A DNA stretch of 64,000 nucleotides from Nocardia iowensis (GTDB taxonomy: Bacteria; Actinomycetota; Actinomycetes; Mycobacteriales; Mycobacteriaceae), in NCBI RefSeq assembly GCF_019222765.1, contig NZ_CP078145.1, positions 1,984,001-2,048,000 of the forward strand. The letters run 5' to 3'. Both the position numbers and the translations under genes were made by a program. Shown here one piece after another: positions 25,584 through 34,318 of the stretch. The notes under the pieces are model-generated. The model had not been told where the DNA came from. It worked only from the letters and a program-made list of their open reading frames with translations, and did no database searches. How positions within the stretch are numbered: position 1 is the first letter of the stretch; every line of letters starts with the position of its first letter.

Positions 25584-26690
25584 GTGGCGACGACGATCCC
25601 GCGGACCGAATTGCCCCGGCATCTGCGCGGCCGCTTCCGCCGCGATCCGCTCATGCGCGTGATGAACGCGGGGCTGAGCGCGTGGATGTGGGCCGAGAAA
25701 TTCACCCGGCTGCCCGCGGTCGACACCGGCGAGCACCCGGAGTTCATCGAGCTCGCCATCGCCGAGCGGGTGGCTGTCACCGACGACGGCAGTGTGGTCG
25801 CGCTGACGTTCGTCGCACCCGACGGCGGGCTGCTTCCCGCCTGGTTCGCGGGTGCGCATGTCGACGTCCGGCTGCCATCCGGCGCGGTTCGTCAGTACTC
25901 ACTGTGCGGCGACCCGCGCGATCGGTCCCGCTACCGCATCGCCGTGCGCCTGCTCCCCGACGGTCGCGGCGGTTCCGCCGAGGTCCATGCCTCCCTGTTG
26001 CCGGGAATGCGAGTGTGGATCGGGTTGCCGCGCAATGCCTTTCCGCTGGCGGTCGGTGGCTTCAACCAGCCGCTGTCCGAAGTCCGCCTGATCGCGGGCG
26101 GCATCGGCATCACACCGATCCTGCCGATGGCGCGCCGGTTGGAAGCCGCCGCGGTGCCGTGGTCGCTGATCTATTGCGGCCGCACCCGCGAGTCCATGGC
26201 GTTCCTCGGCGAACTCGAACAGTACGGCGACCGGGTGCGGCGGCACATCGACGAAGTCGACGGCCCCGCCGCGGTCACCGATCTGCTGAACGGGCTGCCG
26301 AAGACAGCCGCCGCCGTATACGCCTGCGGTCCGGCCCCGATGCTCGACGTCATCCGCCAGGCACTCGCTCAATACCCTGATGTCGAATTCCATGCCGAGC
26401 GTTTCACCCCGGCGCCGGTCGTGGACGGAGCCGAATTCGAACTCCGCTTCGCCAAGACGGGTGAGACCGTGACGGTCGCGGCCGACGAGACCGCACTCGA
26501 CGCGATTCTCGCCGTGCGGCCGGACACCACTTATTCCTGCCGGCAAGGCTTCTGCCGTTCATGCGTGGTGCGCGTGCTCGACGGCGAACCCGAACACCGG
26601 TCCCAGGCGCTCAGCCAGCGCGACATCGATGCCGGGCACTTCCTGCCCTGCGTGTCGCGAGCACAGGAAACACTGGTCATCGATCTGTGA
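25584..26690 (+). CDS. PDR/VanB-type reductase with C-terminal 2Fe-2S ferredoxin
   Basis: About 368 residues in three parts. First comes an FMN/flavin-binding barrel (RQYSLCGDP at about 115-125). An NAD-binding domain follows (LIAGGIGITPILPMARRL, and YACGPAPMLDVI near the end). Last is a plant-type ferredoxin with Cys ligands in YSCRQGFCRSCVV and FLPCVS. Such proteins (phthalate dioxygenase reductase, VanB) pass electrons from NAD(P)H to an oxygenase. The GTG start at 25584 lies 1 base after the preceding stop, with AAAGGCGG ahead. The oxygenase partner may be the preceding di-metal protein. Confidence 0.88.
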   Translation: MATTIPRTELPRHLRGRFRRDPLMRVMNAGLSAWMWAEKFTRLPAVDTGEHPEFIELAIAERVAVTDDGSVVALTFVAPDGGLLPAWFAGAHVDVRLPSGAVRQYSLCGDPRDRSRYRIAVRLLPDGRGGSAEVHASLLPGMRVWIGLPRNAFPLAVGGFNQPLSEVRLIAGGIGITPILPMARRLEAAAVPWSLIYCGRTRESMAFLGELEQYGDRVRRHIDEVDGPAAVTDLLNGLPKTAAAVYACGPAPMLDVIRQALAQYPDVEFHAERFTPAPVVDGAEFELRFAKTGETVTVAADETALDAILAVRPDTTYSCRQGFCRSCVVRVLDGEPEHRSQALSQRDIDAGHFLPCVSRAQETLVIDL

Positions 26691-26831
26691 CGACGCGCCC
26701 GCGCGGAACGCCTTGGCTCGGCACCGACTGCAGTCGCGGACGTTCGCCAGACACCCGCTCGGCGGCACAGGCGGACGGTCGGCATGCTCGAAGTGCCGCG
26801 CCGGGTCCTGGGCGCACCGTAACGTCGGGAC

Positions 26832-27449
26832 ATGCTGTCGAACCCGGGCAAACCCGATGCCGATGTCCCCGTGCAGCGTTGGCAGGACATACCCGGCTGG
26901 TTCACCTGGCGAGATGCGCAGGAAGAAGCGGTCGCTCATTTTCCTGGGGGCAGTACTTTCGTCGAAGTCGGTAACTATCTCGGTCGCAGTCTGTGCTCCC
27001 TGGCTGAAGTTGTTGCCGACAGCGGCAAGCCCTTCACCGTCGTGGGAGTCGACACTTGCCGCGGTAGTGGACCTGAGGGTGTGCGCGGCATCAACGCTCA
27101 CGGACCCGCGGTTACCGCCGGTGGCGGCACCTTCGCCGGACTGCTCCATCGCAATCTCATCGCCTGCGGGTTCGCCGACCAGGTTTTGATCGTGGTCGGC
27201 GATTCGGAGTCCACTGCCGCCCTGTTCGCCGATGCCTCGTTCGCGTGGGTTCACATCGATGCCCGTCACGACTACGACAGCGTGGCGGCTGACATCACCG
27301 CCTGGCGGCCGAAAGTGATGCCCGGCGGCTGGCTGTCCGGCGACGACTACATTCCATCGGCATGGCCAGGTGTGGTCGCCGCGGTAGATGAACTGCTACC
27401 GCAAGCGCAGCGATGGTCGACCATCCAATGGCGATGGGTGAACGATTGA
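26832..27449 (+). CDS. Class I SAM-dependent methyltransferase-like protein
   Basis: 205 residues. The nucleotide loop is FVEVGNYLGRSLCSL (VExGxxxGxS form), the acidic beta-2 end is VVGVDTC, and VHIDARHDYDSVAADITAWRPKVMPGG is typical of Methyltransf_24 proteins, where the Asp-His segment can bind a metal. Substrate unknown. No strong ribosome site is seen ahead of ATG 26832. It is a single gene after the reductase operon. Confidence 0.75.
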   Translation: MLSNPGKPDADVPVQRWQDIPGWFTWRDAQEEAVAHFPGGSTFVEVGNYLGRSLCSLAEVVADSGKPFTVVGVDTCRGSGPEGVRGINAHGPAVTAGGGTFAGLLHRNLIACGFADQVLIVVGDSESTAALFADASFAWVHIDARHDYDSVAADITAWRPKVMPGGWLSGDDYIPSAWPGVVAAVDELLPQAQRWSTIQWRWVND

Positions 27450-27761
27450 ATCTCTCGCTTGGCCCCGGCGTCGTCGAACCGAGCACGCGCAGGAGAGGCC
27501 GAGCAATCCAACCCCGGCATCGATTCCGAATGCCTGGTGGTGCATCGCTCGCACGAGCAACGTGATGCGCCGGTTCGGATACGAGCGTCGTCGAAGCGCG
27601 GAAATCTCTGCGCTTCGGCGACGCGCCCATACCGACTCCCGTCGCAGGGCCGCATGCTCGACGCCGTCGATGAGACCAGCTCACACGCCCGGGTCGGGGC
27701 AATACAGGACGTTTGCGCCAGCGGTCTGGCCGCTCTCGAGCCTGGTCGGTCGGGCCAGCAC
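27450..27761. other. Intergenic stretch without recognised feature
   Basis: 312 bases between the methyltransferase and the convergent lipase-like gene. Frames here are composition-driven; I see no domain, RNA or repeat in it. Confidence 0.6.
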
Positions 27762-28979
27762 CTACGGAACCGGGATCATTTCTGGGTGCAGCAAAGTGGC
27801 CGGGGCTTTCGGGAGATTGTCGTATCGACCGAGTGTCGTGTCGAAGAAGGTGCGCAGGTAGCCGCGCTGCAGATCGAGCGAGTTCCGCGGGTCGATGGTG
27901 CCGACCATCTCGGCGGCGAAATCGGCGGGCACGATGCCAGCGGCGGCCAGGGCGGGAACGATCAGCTGGTTGTCGCAGAACGAGTGATGCTGCGAGCCGT
28001 CAAGCCGGAATTCCAGTTTCGGTCCGCGACTTGCGGCCCAGAACTGCTGCCAGCTGGGGTCTTGGGCTCGTCCGTGATCGGTACCGCCGATCAGTACGAA
28101 CGGGCGGTCCAATCCGTCGGTGGGCACCGAACCCCACAGGGCGCCATCCAGATTCACCCCTGCGGCGACGCGCCGATCGTCGTGCATCACCTGGGCCGCG
28201 GTGGCGCCACCGAGTGAATGCCCGAACATCGCGATCTTCGACAGGTCGAGTATTCCGGCGAGATTCGCGGGCAGCGGACGGCCGTCGGCGTCCGGGTCGG
28301 CGCCGGTGCTGAGGTCGGCTAGCCGGTCGAGGACGAATCGGGTGTCGGCGACGCGGACCTGCATCGCCTGTCCGACCTGCGCCTTGACCTGGTCGATATC
28401 CTCGGCCCGCGGTAGCACGCTCTTTTCGAGCCGTCCGCCGGGGAATTCGGTCGCCAGCGATTCGTAGGTGTGGCTCATGGCGACCACGACGAATCCGTGA
28501 CTGGCGAGATCCTCGGCCTGCGCGGTACTGGCCTCCCGCGGCATGCCGAGGCCGGGGGAGAACAACACGATCGGCCGCCGCCCACCGGCGCTGTCCGCAG
28601 CCGCACCGACCCGACCGTGGCTGGGCGCCAACGTCCACGACCCCGTGATCGGCGGACCGACCTCGGCCACGCCGTCTGCGTAGGCCCGGGCCACCTGCTC
28701 GGAAAACCAGGGCCGCACCGGCATTGCCGCCCGATCGGCGGCGGGGTACCAAATGCTGACCATCAACTCACGTGCACGAGCCGGGACATACGGATCGTGA
28801 CGAGACGAATCGACCAGATGCAGATCCACCACGCCGATCGCATCGTCGCCGGTCGGCTCAGGCAGGGTAACGACCACCGATACCTGTTGCGATGGCACCG
28901 GTTCGGCTCGAGCAACGACGTCAACCGCGGCCGAGACCAGCAGCAAAATCAATAGACACCGAAATACCCTGCCCAACAA
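27762..28979 (-). CDS. Secreted alpha/beta-hydrolase (PAF-acetylhydrolase-like lipase)
   Basis: 405 residues with a signal peptide (MLGRVFRCLLILLLVSAAVD, cleavage probably near ARAEP). The catalytic core has VLFSPGLGM as oxyanion region, MFGHSLGGATAAQVM with the Ser nucleophile, a likely Asp in LIGGTDHG, and QHHSFCD supplying the His. The order fits platelet-activating-factor acetylhydrolase II-like enzymes, which hydrolyse short acyl esters, in many Actinobacteria secreted or envelope-bound. Single gene; convergent with the methyltransferase. Confidence 0.82.
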   Translation of the reverse strand: MLGRVFRCLLILLLVSAAVDVVARAEPVPSQQVSVVVTLPEPTGDDAIGVVDLHLVDSSRHDPYVPARARELMVSIWYPAADRAAMPVRPWFSEQVARAYADGVAEVGPPITGSWTLAPSHGRVGAAADSAGGRRPIVLFSPGLGMPREASTAQAEDLASHGFVVVAMSHTYESLATEFPGGRLEKSVLPRAEDIDQVKAQVGQAMQVRVADTRFVLDRLADLSTGADPDADGRPLPANLAGILDLSKIAMFGHSLGGATAAQVMHDDRRVAAGVNLDGALWGSVPTDGLDRPFVLIGGTDHGRAQDPSWQQFWAASRGPKLEFRLDGSQHHSFCDNQLIVPALAAAGIVPADFAAEMVGTIDPRNSLDLQRGYLRTFFDTTLGRYDNLPKAPATLLHPEMIPVP

Positions 28980-29149
28980 GACAATCCCCTCCAGGTCTCG
29001 ACGGTGCTCGCCTTCGACCGGCTCAGCCTAGCCCAAATCCCCGCATGGATGGCGCCCCGCGCGAGCGGATCCCGACCCAAATGCGTTGTCCGCAACTCGC
29101 TGATCCGGGTCTTCGTAACCGGATGGCTCGTCCGGTGGCGTTGGGCCTA

Positions 29150-29518
29150 TCAGGCGCGGTCGTGGAGAGTGACCTGGTAGCCGTCGGGGTCGGCGAAGGT
29201 GAATGTCCGACCGAAGGGGCCGTCGATCGGTGCGGAGACGATGGTGTGGCCGTCGGCGACGAGAGCATCGTGAATGGCCTGGACGTCGGTGGCGTGCAGC
29301 CAGATCGCGGCACCGATGCCGGGCTGGGCGACGGATGCGAGATCGGTGCCGGGAACGATGTCGCGGAGTGCGAACGCGATCGGCTTCGTCTCGAAGACGA
29401 CGGCGTGCGGAGGTTCGGCCTGCGAGCGGACGAGGCCGAGGTACTGCTCGTAGAACGCCTGCGAAGCGGCGAGGTCGCGCGCTTGAAGCGAGATGAAGTC
29501 GGGGCCGGTGACGGGCAT
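29150..29518 (-). CDS. VOC (glyoxalase/bleomycin-resistance) family protein
   Basis: 122 residues made of two beta-alpha-beta-beta-beta units. The first begins DFISLQARDLAASQAFYEQYLGL; the second ends GRTFTFADPDGYQVTLHD, with the usual Glu/His-type ligand position near the end occupied by Gln-Val-Thr-Leu-His. The family covers glyoxalases, dioxygenases and drug-binding proteins; the role is unknown. It is divergent from the MarR gene, and two palindromic sites lie between, the nearer 20 bases from its start, so it is the likely MarR target. Confidence 0.85.
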   Translation of the reverse strand: MPVTGPDFISLQARDLAASQAFYEQYLGLVRSQAEPPHAVVFETKPIAFALRDIVPGTDLASVAQPGIGAAIWLHATDVQAIHDALVADGHTIVSAPIDGPFGRTFTFADPDGYQVTLHDRA

Positions 29519-29537
29519 GATGGCGCTCCTTCTTTAC

Positions 29538-29555
29538 GTGTCAGTCTTCTGACAC
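29538..29555. promoter_or_regulatory. MarR-type operator, site 1
   Basis: GTGTCAGTCTTCTGACAC: perfect 7-base arms with a 4-base centre, upstream of the VOC gene. A near-copy follows at 29567-29582, 28 bases centre to centre. Binding by the adjacent MarR protein is inferred. Confidence 0.75.
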
Positions 29556-29566
29556 GGCTCAATCTA

Positions 29567-29582
29567 TGTCAGAATACTGACA
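29567..29582. promoter_or_regulatory. MarR-type operator, site 2, touching the marR start codon
   Basis: TGTCAGAATACTGACA: perfect 6-base arms around AATA, same arm sequence as site 1. Its last base is the A of the marR ATG, so a bound repressor would cover the initiation site. Confidence 0.75.
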
Positions 29583-30040
29583 TGAGTCAAGACGGCATCG
29601 GCGTCGACCTGAACAAATCACTGGGCTACCTGCTGAAAGAGGCGTCGAGCGCGCTCCGCGCAGCCATGGAGGAGGTGCTGCGGCCGCTCGGGATGAGCGT
29701 GACGCACTACGCCTGCCTCGAGCTGCTTGCTCAACGACCGGGCTTGTCGAACTCCGAACTCGCGCGGGGCGCGTTCGTGACACGGCAGACGATGAACGTG
29801 CTGCTCCAGGCTTTGGAACGAGACGGCTACGTGACCAGGCCTGCGCAGGCACCCGTCGGGAAGGTTCTTCCGACCCGGCTCACGCCTCGCGGCCGACGGA
29901 GCCTCGAGAACGCAACCGTAGCGGTTCGGTCCGTCGAGGTCAGGATGCTGGCCGACATGACTGAGACCGAGCAGTCAGCCGCGTTCCGGATCCTGCAAAG
30001 CATGATCCGGAACCTGCGCGATAGCAACGACGGTGCATAG
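29582..30040 (+). CDS. MarR-family transcriptional regulator
   Basis: 152 residues. The winged helix-turn-helix is clear: LGMSVTHYACLELLAQRPGLSNSELARGAFVTRQTMNVLLQALERDGYVTR, then the wing with LPTRLTPRGRR. C-terminal dimer helices end in RILQSMIRNLRD. The ATG at 29582 has no ribosome site and begins at the edge of a palindromic operator; the mRNA may be leaderless, or the true start may differ. Divergent from the VOC gene; autoregulation through the two operators is likely. Confidence 0.87.
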   Translation: MSQDGIGVDLNKSLGYLLKEASSALRAAMEEVLRPLGMSVTHYACLELLAQRPGLSNSELARGAFVTRQTMNVLLQALERDGYVTRPAQAPVGKVLPTRLTPRGRRSLENATVAVRSVEVRMLADMTETEQSAAFRILQSMIRNLRDSNDGA

Positions 30041-30142
30041 CGCGTTCCCCAGGCAGCCCCCGATTCCGCTTTGCGGATGAAGTACAGGCCGCCGCAGGCG
30101 GTTTCGCGGGCATTACGGACCTGGCCGATTGAGTCCACACGG

Positions 30143-30361
30143 TCAGGCGGTGTGCGTCGCGGTGGGCTGGACGGCGGGCCGGGTGCCTTCGTCGTGCGAC
30201 TTGCCTTGCGGCACCAGGAAAGTGGCGAGCACGGTTGCGATCGCGATGACGAAGCAGGCGATCGTGTACCAGAGATTGCCGATGGGGTCGCCATTGGGCG
30301 TGCGCCCACCCGCGGCGTCGAAGTAGTCGGGTAGGGCGGTGGCCCAGAGTAATGCCAAATT
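30143..30361 (-). pseudogene. C-terminal fragment of a membrane transporter
   Basis: About 72 residues remain: a hydrophilic loop (FDAAGGRTPNGDPIGNLW) then one membrane helix (YTIACFVIAIATVLATFLV) and a polar tail before a stop. It looks like the end of a multi-pass transporter, probably MFS type. The upstream part is missing, and the break falls just before the nucleoside-hydrolase-like gene on the other strand, so an insertion or deletion probably removed it. A small one-helix gene is less likely because no start or ribosome site is present. Confidence 0.45.
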
Positions 30362-30382
30362 CAAGCACGAGAGGGCTTCTCA

Positions 30383-31396
30383 ATGACAGACGGAACCGGC
30401 TTCGCTTCGGACTCGTTGAGCAATGTCCGCCTCGGGAGCCATCTAGGGGTGCTTCCGGACGATCTGCTCAGCCGACTGCCCAGCTGGCCGGAACCATCAA
30501 CGATGCCACTCATACTCGACAGCGACATCGGTAGCGAGCCAGACGATGCTCTTGCGCTGGCCGTTGCGGCCGGCCTGCCGAGCTTGTCACTGGTCATCGC
30601 CAGCAACGAGCACGACGGTCAGCGGGCGCGCTTTGCTCGCCACCTGCTCGACTTGATGGGGCGTACGGATGTGCCTGTCGTTTCCGGGATCGACCTGGGG
30701 AATCGATCCGCATGGGCAGCCGAGGGCATCGTGCCCGAGTATGTGTCCGCCCAACCGACCGACGTCGCGGGCGCGGTCTTGCAGGTGCTCCACCGATACG
30801 ACAGCCAGATCGGGTGGGTTGGTCTAGGCCCACTGTCGAATCTCGCCGCCCTGCTGACAACGGATCATGACGCATGTGCTCAGCTGTGTGTCACTCAGCA
30901 AGAAGCGGCGCTCAGGGTGGACCTCGAAGGTCCAGGGCAGAATATCGCCCTCGATCTGCCCGCGGCCCGCACGGTGCTCAGCGCAGGTCTACTGCCTTGG
31001 GTTGTGCCGACCGAGCTAACCCTCAACGTCCTCAACCAGATTACTGAAGGAACAACGGAGTACAAAGTCATCGCTCATAGCGACGACCCTGCACATATTC
31101 TGCTTCGCACGCATATTAATCAGTGGTTCGATGAGGAAGTCCCTAGCTTCAGCTTGAACGGCCTCTCGACGCTCGCGCTCGCGGTAGGAATGCCGTTCGT
31201 CACCGCCTTGCCTGCCGACATCGCGTTGAACGAAGCCGGCCGTATCCAATCCGGCGACAACGCCGCCTATATGGCCACCAGCATCGACTACAGTAACTTT
31301 CGCAAATGGCTCGTCGATCGCTTGGAACGGATAACATCGGTATCGCACCATCATCCTGCGGCCGACTACGATCCGCACACGCGACGGGGCGAATGA
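30383..31396 (+). CDS. Nucleoside-hydrolase-like protein
   Basis: 337 residues. The segment LILDSDIGSEPDDALALAVA corresponds to the calcium-binding DxDxxxDD of inosine-uridine nucleoside hydrolases, and GLGPLSNLAALL to the family's GPLTNIA. The C-terminal part, where the family has His-Asp (the second calcium ligand and catalytic His), reads SLNGLSTLALAV, so those residues seem absent. The substrate may differ or the site may be impaired. The stop overlaps the next small gene (ATGA), giving a two-gene unit. Confidence 0.65.
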   Translation: MTDGTGFASDSLSNVRLGSHLGVLPDDLLSRLPSWPEPSTMPLILDSDIGSEPDDALALAVAAGLPSLSLVIASNEHDGQRARFARHLLDLMGRTDVPVVSGIDLGNRSAWAAEGIVPEYVSAQPTDVAGAVLQVLHRYDSQIGWVGLGPLSNLAALLTTDHDACAQLCVTQQEAALRVDLEGPGQNIALDLPAARTVLSAGLLPWVVPTELTLNVLNQITEGTTEYKVIAHSDDPAHILLRTHINQWFDEEVPSFSLNGLSTLALAVGMPFVTALPADIALNEAGRIQSGDNAAYMATSIDYSNFRKWLVDRLERITSVSHHHPAADYDPHTRRGE

Positions 31397-31623
31397 TGGC
31401 GATCTATGCGGAAATTCAAAAGCTAGATGAAGATAGCGGGCATGTTCGGTATGGATACATCGATATCGACGGCGTCGAGCGGACTCTGCTGCTGGACAAG
31501 GCGGCGGAGACAATCACCCTCGAAAGCGGTTCCGAGGACATGCTCTATCGAGCTGTGGCACGCAAGATCGCCTCAGCATGGTTGAACGGCCTGGTTCCCG
31601 ACCATATGATCGTGCAGTCGTAA
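31393..31623 (+). CDS. Small protein of unknown function, coupled to the nucleoside-hydrolase-like gene
   Basis: 76 residues, beginning MMAIYAEIQKLDEDSG and predicted as a strand-rich N-terminus followed by a helix (DMLYRAVARKIASAWLNG). It starts inside the stop of the upstream gene (ATGA), so the two are probably translated together and may work together. No recognised domain, no signal peptide. I cannot name a family. Confidence 0.65.
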   Translation: MMAIYAEIQKLDEDSGHVRYGYIDIDGVERTLLLDKAAETITLESGSEDMLYRAVARKIASAWLNGLVPDHMIVQS

Positions 31624-31864
31624 CCTCGCCGCAGTTCAACGGTACGAGCGAATATGGCGATCACCGCCAGCGCCATGGCGGCGGCCAGAGTCCATCGAGA
31701 AGTGCGCACCGGTAGAGGCGAATGGCTGACAGGAGCGACTGGCGAAGGCGAGGTCGGCATTGCGTCGGGCGTGACAGGCAGGCTGCGCAGTTCATTTGGC
31801 TGTGGCATCACGATTTACTTCGCCATGGTGGAACCGAACTGCTGGAGCGCGTCGGCAAAGTCGA
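31624..31864. other. Intergenic stretch without convincing gene
   Basis: An antisense frame at 31545-31811 contains one hydrophobic stretch but overlaps the preceding gene and has no ribosome site. Nothing else is seen. Confidence 0.5.
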
Positions 31865-32130
31865 CTAGATGTTCCAATCCCAGTGGAGCACCCCCTTGAT
31901 CACATGCGGGATCCGGTATGCCTGGAAGGTGAACGAGACGACGATCCCGAAATTGCCGCCGCCGGAGCCTCGCAGCGCCCAGAAGAGGTCCGGATGGTTG
32001 TCCTTGTCGACGGTGATGAGGTTTCCCCGCGCATCGATCATGTCGACCGAGCGCACGCTCTGTGCCAGCCAGCCGTACGAGCGCCCGAGAATCCCCAGTG
32101 CTCCGCCGAGGGTGAGGCCGCCGACTTCAC
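31865..32130 (-). pseudogene. Fragment of a berberine-bridge-type FAD oxidase
   Basis: The reverse strand reads VGGLTLGGALGILGRSYGW, then LAQSVRSVDMIDARGN and DLFWALRGSGGGNFGIVVSF. This is the FAD-binding core of BBE-like oxidases (GGLTLGGGxG and ALRGxGGGNFG blocks). The frame ends at a stop shortly after, so the C-terminal substrate and BBE domains are gone, and the N-terminal His/Cys flavin-attachment region is also missing. About 90 of an expected 450 residues remain. From 32131 to 32350 I see no further homology. Confidence 0.75.
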
Positions 32131-32350
32131 GATCTCGCCCATGATGGTGCTCGCCACGAAATTCCTCCGTTCTTGTTGCGGGGCTGGATTATCGTGACCG
32201 CCGCCGATGACCGCGGGTATCAGGACGATCGCAATTCACTCTTCGCCGTTGGAATTCAGTTACGTTCGTGCGCCGGGGAACGGTGCGAGACTGCTCGGCG
32301 TCGAGGATGGCTTTGCGGTGTGACCGAGAAACTGCACCAGCGGCACCTCG

Positions 32351-33364
32351 CTATTGCATGGTGATGACGACCTTGCCGACGGGCTTGCCCTCGCGCAGGT
32401 AGCGATAGGCCTCGACAGCCTGCTCGAGCGGAAAGACCCGGTCGATGGCAACGTGGAGCTGATACTTGGCGATAACCTCGTTCATCGCCTCGAACTCCGC
32501 ACGGCTGCCCACATTCAGGTGCCGAATCGTCAGCGGCCTGCCCTGGAAAGGGTCCTGCACAGCATCGTCGTCGGCCGCCTGGAACATTCCGATGATCGTG
32601 ATCGCGCCGTTCAACGCGGCCGCGGCGCGGGAGTTGGCGAAGGTGCGCGGGCCGACGGTTTCGATGACATGGTCGACGCCATCGCCGCCGGTGAGCTCGC
32701 GAACGACGTTCTCCCAATCGTGGGTGGTGTGATGGTCGATGACCTCGTCGGCGCCGAGCCCGCGCAGGAACTCCGCGCGCGCGGTGGACCCGATGACGAT
32801 GACGCGAGCGCCGAGAATGTGGGCGAACTGCACGGCGAACTGCCCGACCGAACCGGCGCCCACGACGAGCACATTCTGGCCCGGAAGGACCGGACGTCCG
32901 GCGGTCAGGGCCGACCATGCGGTGACACCGGCCGTGGCCAGCGAGGCGGCCTCCTCGTCGGAGAGGTGCTCGGGCACGTGCACCACCGACTCCTCTTCCA
33001 GCACAGCGTAGTTCGCGAGCATTCCGTCGTGGCTGAGGCCGTACTGGTCACGGGCCTCCGCGACACGCATCGGTCCGTCGGTCCAGGAAACGTAGAAGGT
33101 GGAGGTGACGCGGTCGCCCACAGCGGCGCGAACAACGCCGGATCCGATGGCCACAACGTCACCGACACCGTCGGCCAACGGGACGACTCCGGGGGTGGCG
33201 GGCAGGGACGTCCCTTCCACGATCATCAGATCCCGGCGATTGACCGCGGCGGCATGTACCCGGATGACGATCTGACCCGGACCGGGCTCGGGTACCTGCT
33301 GCGACGCCGACGTGAGTCCGGCAAGGTCACTGCCGGGTTCGAAGTGATAGGCGATGGCGCTCAT
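32351..33364 (-). CDS. NAD(P)-dependent alcohol dehydrogenase, zinc/MDR family
   Basis: 337 residues of the medium-chain dehydrogenase fold. The N-terminal catalytic domain has AAAVNRRDLMIVEG and PLADGVGDVVAIGSGV; the Rossmann domain has VLVVGAGSVGQFAVQFA. The usual catalytic zinc Cys and the four structural zinc Cys are absent, so it resembles quinone-oxidoreductase-like or zinc-free MDR enzymes. ATG 33364 has GGAGGAATC ahead. A TetR-type palindrome (33388-33405) lies 24 bases upstream. Followed by the decayed oxidase region. Confidence 0.86.
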   Translation of the reverse strand: MSAIAYHFEPGSDLAGLTSASQQVPEPGPGQIVIRVHAAAVNRRDLMIVEGTSLPATPGVVPLADGVGDVVAIGSGVVRAAVGDRVTSTFYVSWTDGPMRVAEARDQYGLSHDGMLANYAVLEEESVVHVPEHLSDEEAASLATAGVTAWSALTAGRPVLPGQNVLVVGAGSVGQFAVQFAHILGARVIVIGSTARAEFLRGLGADEVIDHHTTHDWENVVRELTGGDGVDHVIETVGPRTFANSRAAAALNGAITIIGMFQAADDDAVQDPFQGRPLTIRHLNVGSRAEFEAMNEVIAKYQLHVAIDRVFPLEQAVEAYRYLREGKPVGKVVITMQ

Positions 33365-33387
33365 GATTCCTCCGTACCTTCGGATAG

Positions 33388-33405
33388 GTAGAGTGAACGA
33401 TCTAC
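33388..33405. promoter_or_regulatory. TetR-type palindromic site before the MDR gene
   Basis: GTAGAGTGAACGATCTAC has 5-base inverted arms (GTAGA/TCTAC) and fits the TAGAnnGnnCnnTCTA pattern of some TetR operators read on the reverse strand. It lies just upstream of the MDR start at 33364. No TetR gene is next to it. Confidence 0.5.
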
Positions 33406-33532
33406 TTTCATGCGGATTCGATGAACAGACTGATTGTTCGGCGGGCCGCGAACATGGCGAGAGGTTCGCCGGGCGTCAGTGGTTCGTCCACCGAGCCAGG
33501 TGGGGTGGCGCTGCCCACGGCGCGACAGATGG

Positions 33533-34318
33533 TCAACTCCGGAAAAGAAAAGCGCCGTTGAGGTCGAGCACGGCGCCGCTGGCCCACTCTGCTTGCGGCG
33601 AGGCCAGATACAGCACGGCGGCCGCGACCTCGTCGGGTCGACCCACCCGCCCGAAGGGGCTTTGCGCACGCAACTCGTCGCCTCGAGGCGAATCGAGGAC
33701 CGGGGCGGTCAAATCCGTCTCCACCCAACCTGGCGCCACCCCGGTGACGCTGATGCCGCGGTGGCCGAGGTCGCGGGCCAATATGTAGGTCAGGGAATTC
33801 AGCGCGCCCTTGCTCGCCCCGTAGGCGGGAGGCTCCGTGCCGGAGAATGCGCCGACGGAGGACATATTGACGATCCGCGCGCCGGTGGCCATGTGTCGCA
33901 CCGCGCACCAGGTGACATTCGCGGTGGCAACGACGTTGAGATCGATGATCGTGCGCCACGCCGTATGCCATTGCTCGTAATCGGTCTCCAAGATGGGATG
34001 CGGTGCCGCGTGTCCGGCGTTGTTGACCAGCACATCGATTCCGCCGAACGCGTCGACGACCTGGTCGACAATGGCGTGCACGGCGTCCGGGTCCGTCAGA
34101 TCGGCTTGTACCAGGAGGTGACCGTCTCCGGGCAGCTGTTTGCGGAGCTGTTCGGCGGCGTCACGATTGCCTCGGTAGTGGATGGCAATCCGGTCGCCGT
34201 TCTCGGCGAAGGCGGTCGCGATCGCCCGCCCGATTCCCCCGCTCGATCCCGTTACGAGGATCGCCCGCTCCCGAGTCTCGATACCTATGTCCCAGTCCTC
34301 TTCGGAACGATCGGTCAT
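33533..34318 (-). CDS. Short-chain dehydrogenase (FabG-like)
   Basis: 261 residues, classical SDR: AILVTGSSGGIGRAIATAF, VLVNNAGHAAPHP, IVNMSSVGAFSG with the catalytic Ser, and YGASKGALNSL with Tyr and Lys. The C-terminus (FGRVGRPDEVAAAVLYLASP, ending GAFLFRS) is typical of 3-oxoacyl-ACP-reductase-like enzymes. Substrate unknown. Same strand as the MDR gene, separated by 168 bases with a palindrome, so probably a separate unit. Confidence 0.87.
   Translation of the reverse strand: MTDRSEEDWDIGIETRERAILVTGSSGGIGRAIATAFAENGDRIAIHYRGNRDAAEQLRKQLPGDGHLLVQADLTDPDAVHAIVDQVVDAFGGIDVLVNNAGHAAPHPILETDYEQWHTAWRTIIDLNVVATANVTWCAVRHMATGARIVNMSSVGAFSGTEPPAYGASKGALNSLTYILARDLGHRGISVTGVAPGWVETDLTAPVLDSPRGDELRAQSPFGRVGRPDEVAAAVLYLASPQAEWASGAVLDLNGAFLFRS

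Noticed and set aside
31545..31811. Reverse-strand frame with one hydrophobic stretch
   Set aside because: It overlaps the coupled 76-residue gene, has no ribosome site and no recognised family.
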